Of a stretch of 64,000 nucleotides of DNA, positions 61,511-64,000 are shown in pieces; position 1 is the stretch's first letter, and each line of letters opens with the position of its first letter. The notes beneath the pieces were generated by a model that saw only the letters and a list, made by a program, of their open reading frames with translations, ran no database searches and had not been told where the DNA came from. This stretch comes from a bacterium (GTDB taxonomy: Bacteria; Actinomycetota; Acidimicrobiia; Acidimicrobiales; CATQHL01), in contig JAPOVS010000052.1 in NCBI GenBank assembly GCA_026708055.1, forward strand, positions 1 to 64,000, read 5' to 3'. Both the position numbers and the translations under genes were made by a program.

Positions 61511-62529
61511 GCGCCGCGGACGGGAACGGGATGACGGTTCCGCACGCTGTGGATCCGGCGGCGCCGGATGGTGGCGAGATCCCCGTCCTCGACGTGTCCG
61601 ACCTGACGGTCGGCTTCGGTTCGGCCGACAAGCGGCGCTCCATTCCCCTGCAGGGGATCCGCCTGCAGGTCGCCGCGGGCGAGCGGATGGCCCTGGTCGG
61701 CGAGTCCGGGTCGGGCAAGAGCCTGACCGCGGCGGCGGTCCTGGGGCTCCTGCCCGAGGGTGCCGAGGTCATCCGGGGCTCCATCCGCCTCGACGGCGAG
61801 GAGCTCATCGACGCACCCGAGCGCCGGCTGCGCGAGTTGCGGGGCGGTCGCATGGCGATCATGTTCCAGAACCCCCGTGCGTCCCTGAACCCCGTCCTGA
61901 CCGTGGGCGGGCAGATCGCCGAGGTGATCCGGGTGCACGGCGACGCCGGTCGCAGGGAGAGCTGGACCCAGGCAGTGGACCTGCTGGCGGAGATGGGCAT
62001 TCCCGACGCCGGCCGCCGGGCCAAGGACTACGTGCACCAGTACTCGGGCGGCATGGCGCAGCGGGCCGCGCTGGCCATGGCGCTGTCCTGCCGTCCCGAT
62101 CTGCTCATCGCCGACGAACCCACCACCGGTCTCGACGCCACGCTGCAGCAGCAGGTGCTGGAGTTGGTGGTCGAGCAGGTGGCCTCGCGGGATGCGTCGC
62201 TGTTGCTGATCACCCACGACATCGCCGTGGCCCGCGCTCACTGCGAGCGGACGACGGTCATGTACGCGGGTCGTGTGATGGAGGTCGGGCCGACCGACGC
62301 CGTCGTCGAGAGCCCGAAGAATCCGTATACGAGCGCCCTGCTCAAGGCGTTCGTGACGGTCGATCAGCGCCGGATGTACGCCATCAGCGGCGTCGTGCCG
62401 ACACTGGTCGGCGAGCTCGGTGAGTGCGCCTTCGCCGACCGATGCCCCCTGGCCGGCCCCGAGTGCCGAGAGGACGTCCCCGCCCTGCGTCCCGTCGGAG
62501 ACCGCCAAGTGGCGTGCGTGAAGGCATGA
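61507..62529 (+). CDS. ABC transporter ATP-binding protein, DppD/OppD type
   Basis: This 340-residue ATPase has Walker A ALVGESGSGKSLTAAAVLGLL, signature YSGGMAQRAALAMALS, Walker B LLIADEPTTGLDATLQQQVLELV and the H-loop ITHDIAVARAH. The oligopeptide-type C-terminal segment GECAFADRCPLAGPECREDVPAL carries cysteines for an iron-sulfur site seen in the family. GTG 61507 overlaps the preceding stop. Confidence 0.93.
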   Translation: MSAADGNGMTVPHAVDPAAPDGGEIPVLDVSDLTVGFGSADKRRSIPLQGIRLQVAAGERMALVGESGSGKSLTAAAVLGLLPEGAEVIRGSIRLDGEELIDAPERRLRELRGGRMAIMFQNPRASLNPVLTVGGQIAEVIRVHGDAGRRESWTQAVDLLAEMGIPDAGRRAKDYVHQYSGGMAQRAALAMALSCRPDLLIADEPTTGLDATLQQQVLELVVEQVASRDASLLLITHDIAVARAHCERTTVMYAGRVMEVGPTDAVVESPKNPYTSALLKAFVTVDQRRMYAISGVVPTLVGELGECAFADRCPLAGPECREDVPALRPVGDRQVACVKA

Positions 62530-63539
62530 ACGCAGAGGCCACCGCCGCCGGCCCGGTCGTCGAGGTCCGCGAGCTGGTGAAGGACTACGTGACCCGCGAC
62601 GCCCGGCTGCGACAGCGCATCTCGCGCGCCGTCGACGGTGTCAGCTTCCGGATCCACGCGGGCGAGACGTTCGCGATCGTCGGCGAGTCCGGGTCGGGCA
62701 AGACGACGGTGGGGCGGGTGCTGCTGAAGCTCACGTCGGCAACCGACGGCACGGTGGTCTTCCGCGGCGACGAGATCCTGGACATCAAGGAGCGCCACTT
62801 CCGTCCGGCGCGGCGCCACATGCAGATGGTCTTCCAGGATCCGCTGGCGGCGTTCGACCCGCAGGCGACCATCCGCTCGAGCCTGCGCGAGTTCACCCGG
62901 CTCCGCGGCATCCAGACCCGTGCCGAGGAGAACGAAGCCATCGCCGAGGCGGTGCGGAGCGTCGGCCTCGAACCCGAGATCGCCAACCGCCGGCCGTCGC
63001 AGGTCAGCGGCGGGCAGCTTCAGCGTCTCAGCATCGCCCGCTCGTTGCTGCCCGAACCCCACCTGCTGTTCCTCGACGAGCCCACGTCGTCGCTCGACGT
63101 CTCCATCCGCGGCCAGATCGTCAACCTGCTGCTGGACCTGCAGGAGCAGAACGAGCTGGCCTTCCTCCTCGTCGCCCACGACCTTCGGGTGGTCTACGCC
63201 ATGGCCCACCAGGTGGCGGTCATGTACCTGGGCCAGTTCGTGGAAGTGGGTTCACGGGATCAGGTCTACGCCAACGCCCGGCATCCCTACACGCGCGGCC
63301 TGCTGGACGCCGCCGAGTTGGACGAGCCGCCGCGCCGCGGCGAGCCGGTCCGCCTCGTCGGCGAGATCAGCGAGGAGGCGGCCAAGAAGCCGGGCTGCCG
63401 CCTGACGCTGCGTTGCCCGTTCGCGGTCGACCGCTGCGAGGAGCCGCAACCCCTCCGAGAAACCGAGGCCGGGCATCTCGTGCGATGCTGGCGGGCGATC
63501 GAGCAGCCCGTCGAAATCGGCCTTCCGTCCGACGACTGA
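62526..63539 (+). CDS. ABC transporter ATP-binding protein, DppF/OppF type
   Basis: This 337-residue ATPase is the partner of the preceding gene. It shows Walker A AIVGESGSGKTTVGRVLLKL, Q-loop MVFQDPLAAFDPQATI, signature VSGGQLQRLSIARSLL and Walker B LLFLDEPTSSLDVSIRGQIVNL. The C-terminal RCPFAVDRCEEPQP is again the Fe-S segment. ATG 62526 overlaps the preceding stop. No substrate-binding protein is in view; it may lie downstream of the window. Confidence 0.93.
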   Translation: MNAEATAAGPVVEVRELVKDYVTRDARLRQRISRAVDGVSFRIHAGETFAIVGESGSGKTTVGRVLLKLTSATDGTVVFRGDEILDIKERHFRPARRHMQMVFQDPLAAFDPQATIRSSLREFTRLRGIQTRAEENEAIAEAVRSVGLEPEIANRRPSQVSGGQLQRLSIARSLLPEPHLLFLDEPTSSLDVSIRGQIVNLLLDLQEQNELAFLLVAHDLRVVYAMAHQVAVMYLGQFVEVGSRDQVYANARHPYTRGLLDAAELDEPPRRGEPVRLVGEISEEAAKKPGCRLTLRCPFAVDRCEEPQPLRETEAGHLVRCWRAIEQPVEIGLPSDD

Positions 63540-63557
63540 GAACCAAGGAGCATCCCC

Positions 63558-64000
63558 ATGTCACAAGGCGCCCCGCCACAGGTCGATCCGGTCACCACCG
63601 AGGTGATCCGCAACGCCTTCATCTCGATCGCCTCGCAGATGAACAACAACCTGGCGCGGTCGGCGTACACGCCGATCATCTACGAGATGAAGGACTGCTC
63701 GGTGGGCCTGTTCAACCAGAACGCCGAACTGCTGGGCCAGGCGCCGGGCCTGCCCATCTTCCTGGGGAGCCTCGAAGCGGCGATCAACGCCACGACCGAG
63801 CACTTCGGCGGTCCGGAGATCTACCGGCCCGGCGACGTCTACGCCGTGAACGACAGCTATCTGGTCGGCAGCCACCTCAACGACGTGAGCGTCTTCTCCC
63901 CGATCTTCTACGGCGGCGAGTTGGTGGGGTTCGGCGCCACCAAGGCGCACTGGATGGACATCGGCGCCAAGGATCCCAGCCAGACGAACGACGCCACGTC
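63558..64000 (+). CDS. hydantoinase/oxoprolinase family subunit B (HyuB), 3' end outside window
   Basis: The first 147 codons are seen. They read DPVTTEVIRNAFISIASQMNNNLARSAYTPIIYEMKDCSVGLFN, then FLGSLEAAINATTEHFGG and PGDVYAVNDSYLVGSHLNDVSVFSPIFYGGELVGFGATKAHWMDIGAKDPSQTNDA, the family's conserved N-terminal half. It works with HyuA as an ATP-dependent ring-opening enzyme. ATG 63558 follows AAGGAG. The gene is in the same operon as hyuA, the racemase and the transporter. Confidence 0.9.
   Translation, partial: MSQGAPPQVDPVTTEVIRNAFISIASQMNNNLARSAYTPIIYEMKDCSVGLFNQNAELLGQAPGLPIFLGSLEAAINATTEHFGGPEIYRPGDVYAVNDSYLVGSHLNDVSVFSPIFYGGELVGFGATKAHWMDIGAKDPSQTNDAT

Overview
The window is about 64 kb of very GC-rich DNA spanning the replication-origin region of an actinobacterium. 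The inference rests on gene order: CCA-adding/poly(A) polymerase, a pseudokinase related to mycobacterial MviN, an ECF sigma factor with its anti-sigma factor, trxB, trxA, a CwlM-like protein, parB, parA, rsmG, jag, yidC, yidD, rnpA, rpmH, dnaA, dnaN, recF, dciA, gyrB, gyrA, a DUF3566 protein and tRNA-Ile. This matches the layout known around oriC in Mycobacterium. There are no mycolate-type genes, and the style of the rnpA/rpmH junction and the many catabolic oxidoreductases suggest a deep-branching group such as Acidimicrobiia; that placement is an inference, not a measurement.

Region by region. 1-1.4 kb: the end of a Calx-beta repeat surface protein with a near-identical 318-bp repeat and a polyproline linker. 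1.4-10.7 kb: catabolic genes (aldehyde dehydrogenase, MpaB/Lcp-type haem oxygenase, glutaryl-CoA dehydrogenase, enoyl-CoA hydratase), an MMPL exporter, tRNA-Gly, a YceI protein and two copies of a short MITE-like element. 10.7-15.7 kb (minus): dnaB, ssb, rplI, rpsR, rpsF, panB. 15.8-18.6 kb (minus): histone-deacetylase-like hydrolase, CCA/poly(A) polymerase, DUF5318. 18.7-25.6 kb (plus): degV, pseudokinase, sigma/anti-sigma pair, thioredoxin system, CwlM-like protein. 25.6-31.0 kb (minus): parB to rpmH. 31.0-33.1 kb: probable origin, with dnaA between two candidate intergenic regions. 33.1-41.6 kb (plus): dnaN to tRNA-Ile. 41.6-47.7 kb: oxidoreductase, histidinol-phosphatase-like protein, two tRNAs, pheA, larB, larC, MBL hydrolase. 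47.9-50.3 kb: two tandem lipoprotein L,D-transpeptidases. 50.3-56.4 kb: class III aminotransferase, dcd, an EtfD-type Fe-S membrane oxidoreductase, ammonium transporter. 56.6-64 kb: a hydantoinase operon (hyuA, racemase, complete Dpp-type ABC permease/ATPase set, start of hyuB, cut by the window end).

Genes on both sides of 31-33 kb mostly point away from it, as expected for co-orientation with replication. The cell-envelope regulators (MviN-like pseudokinase, CwlM-like pseudo-amidase, L,D-transpeptidases) imply a peptidoglycan control circuit like the PknB-FhaA-MviN/CwlM circuit of mycobacteria, but with the pseudokinase detached from the MurJ flippase.

The observations most worth checking are: three genes near the origin that lack any ATG/GTG/TTG at the expected start (CTG for rnpA and recF, ATA for the CwlM-like gene); the detached MviN pseudokinase/ectodomain; the MITE-like pair; the substituted catalytic Asp in the CCA/poly(A) polymerase; the perfect LexA-like palindrome; and the hydantoinase-racemase-transporter operon. 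I did not see a CRISPR array, prophage, transposase gene or toxin-antitoxin pair.
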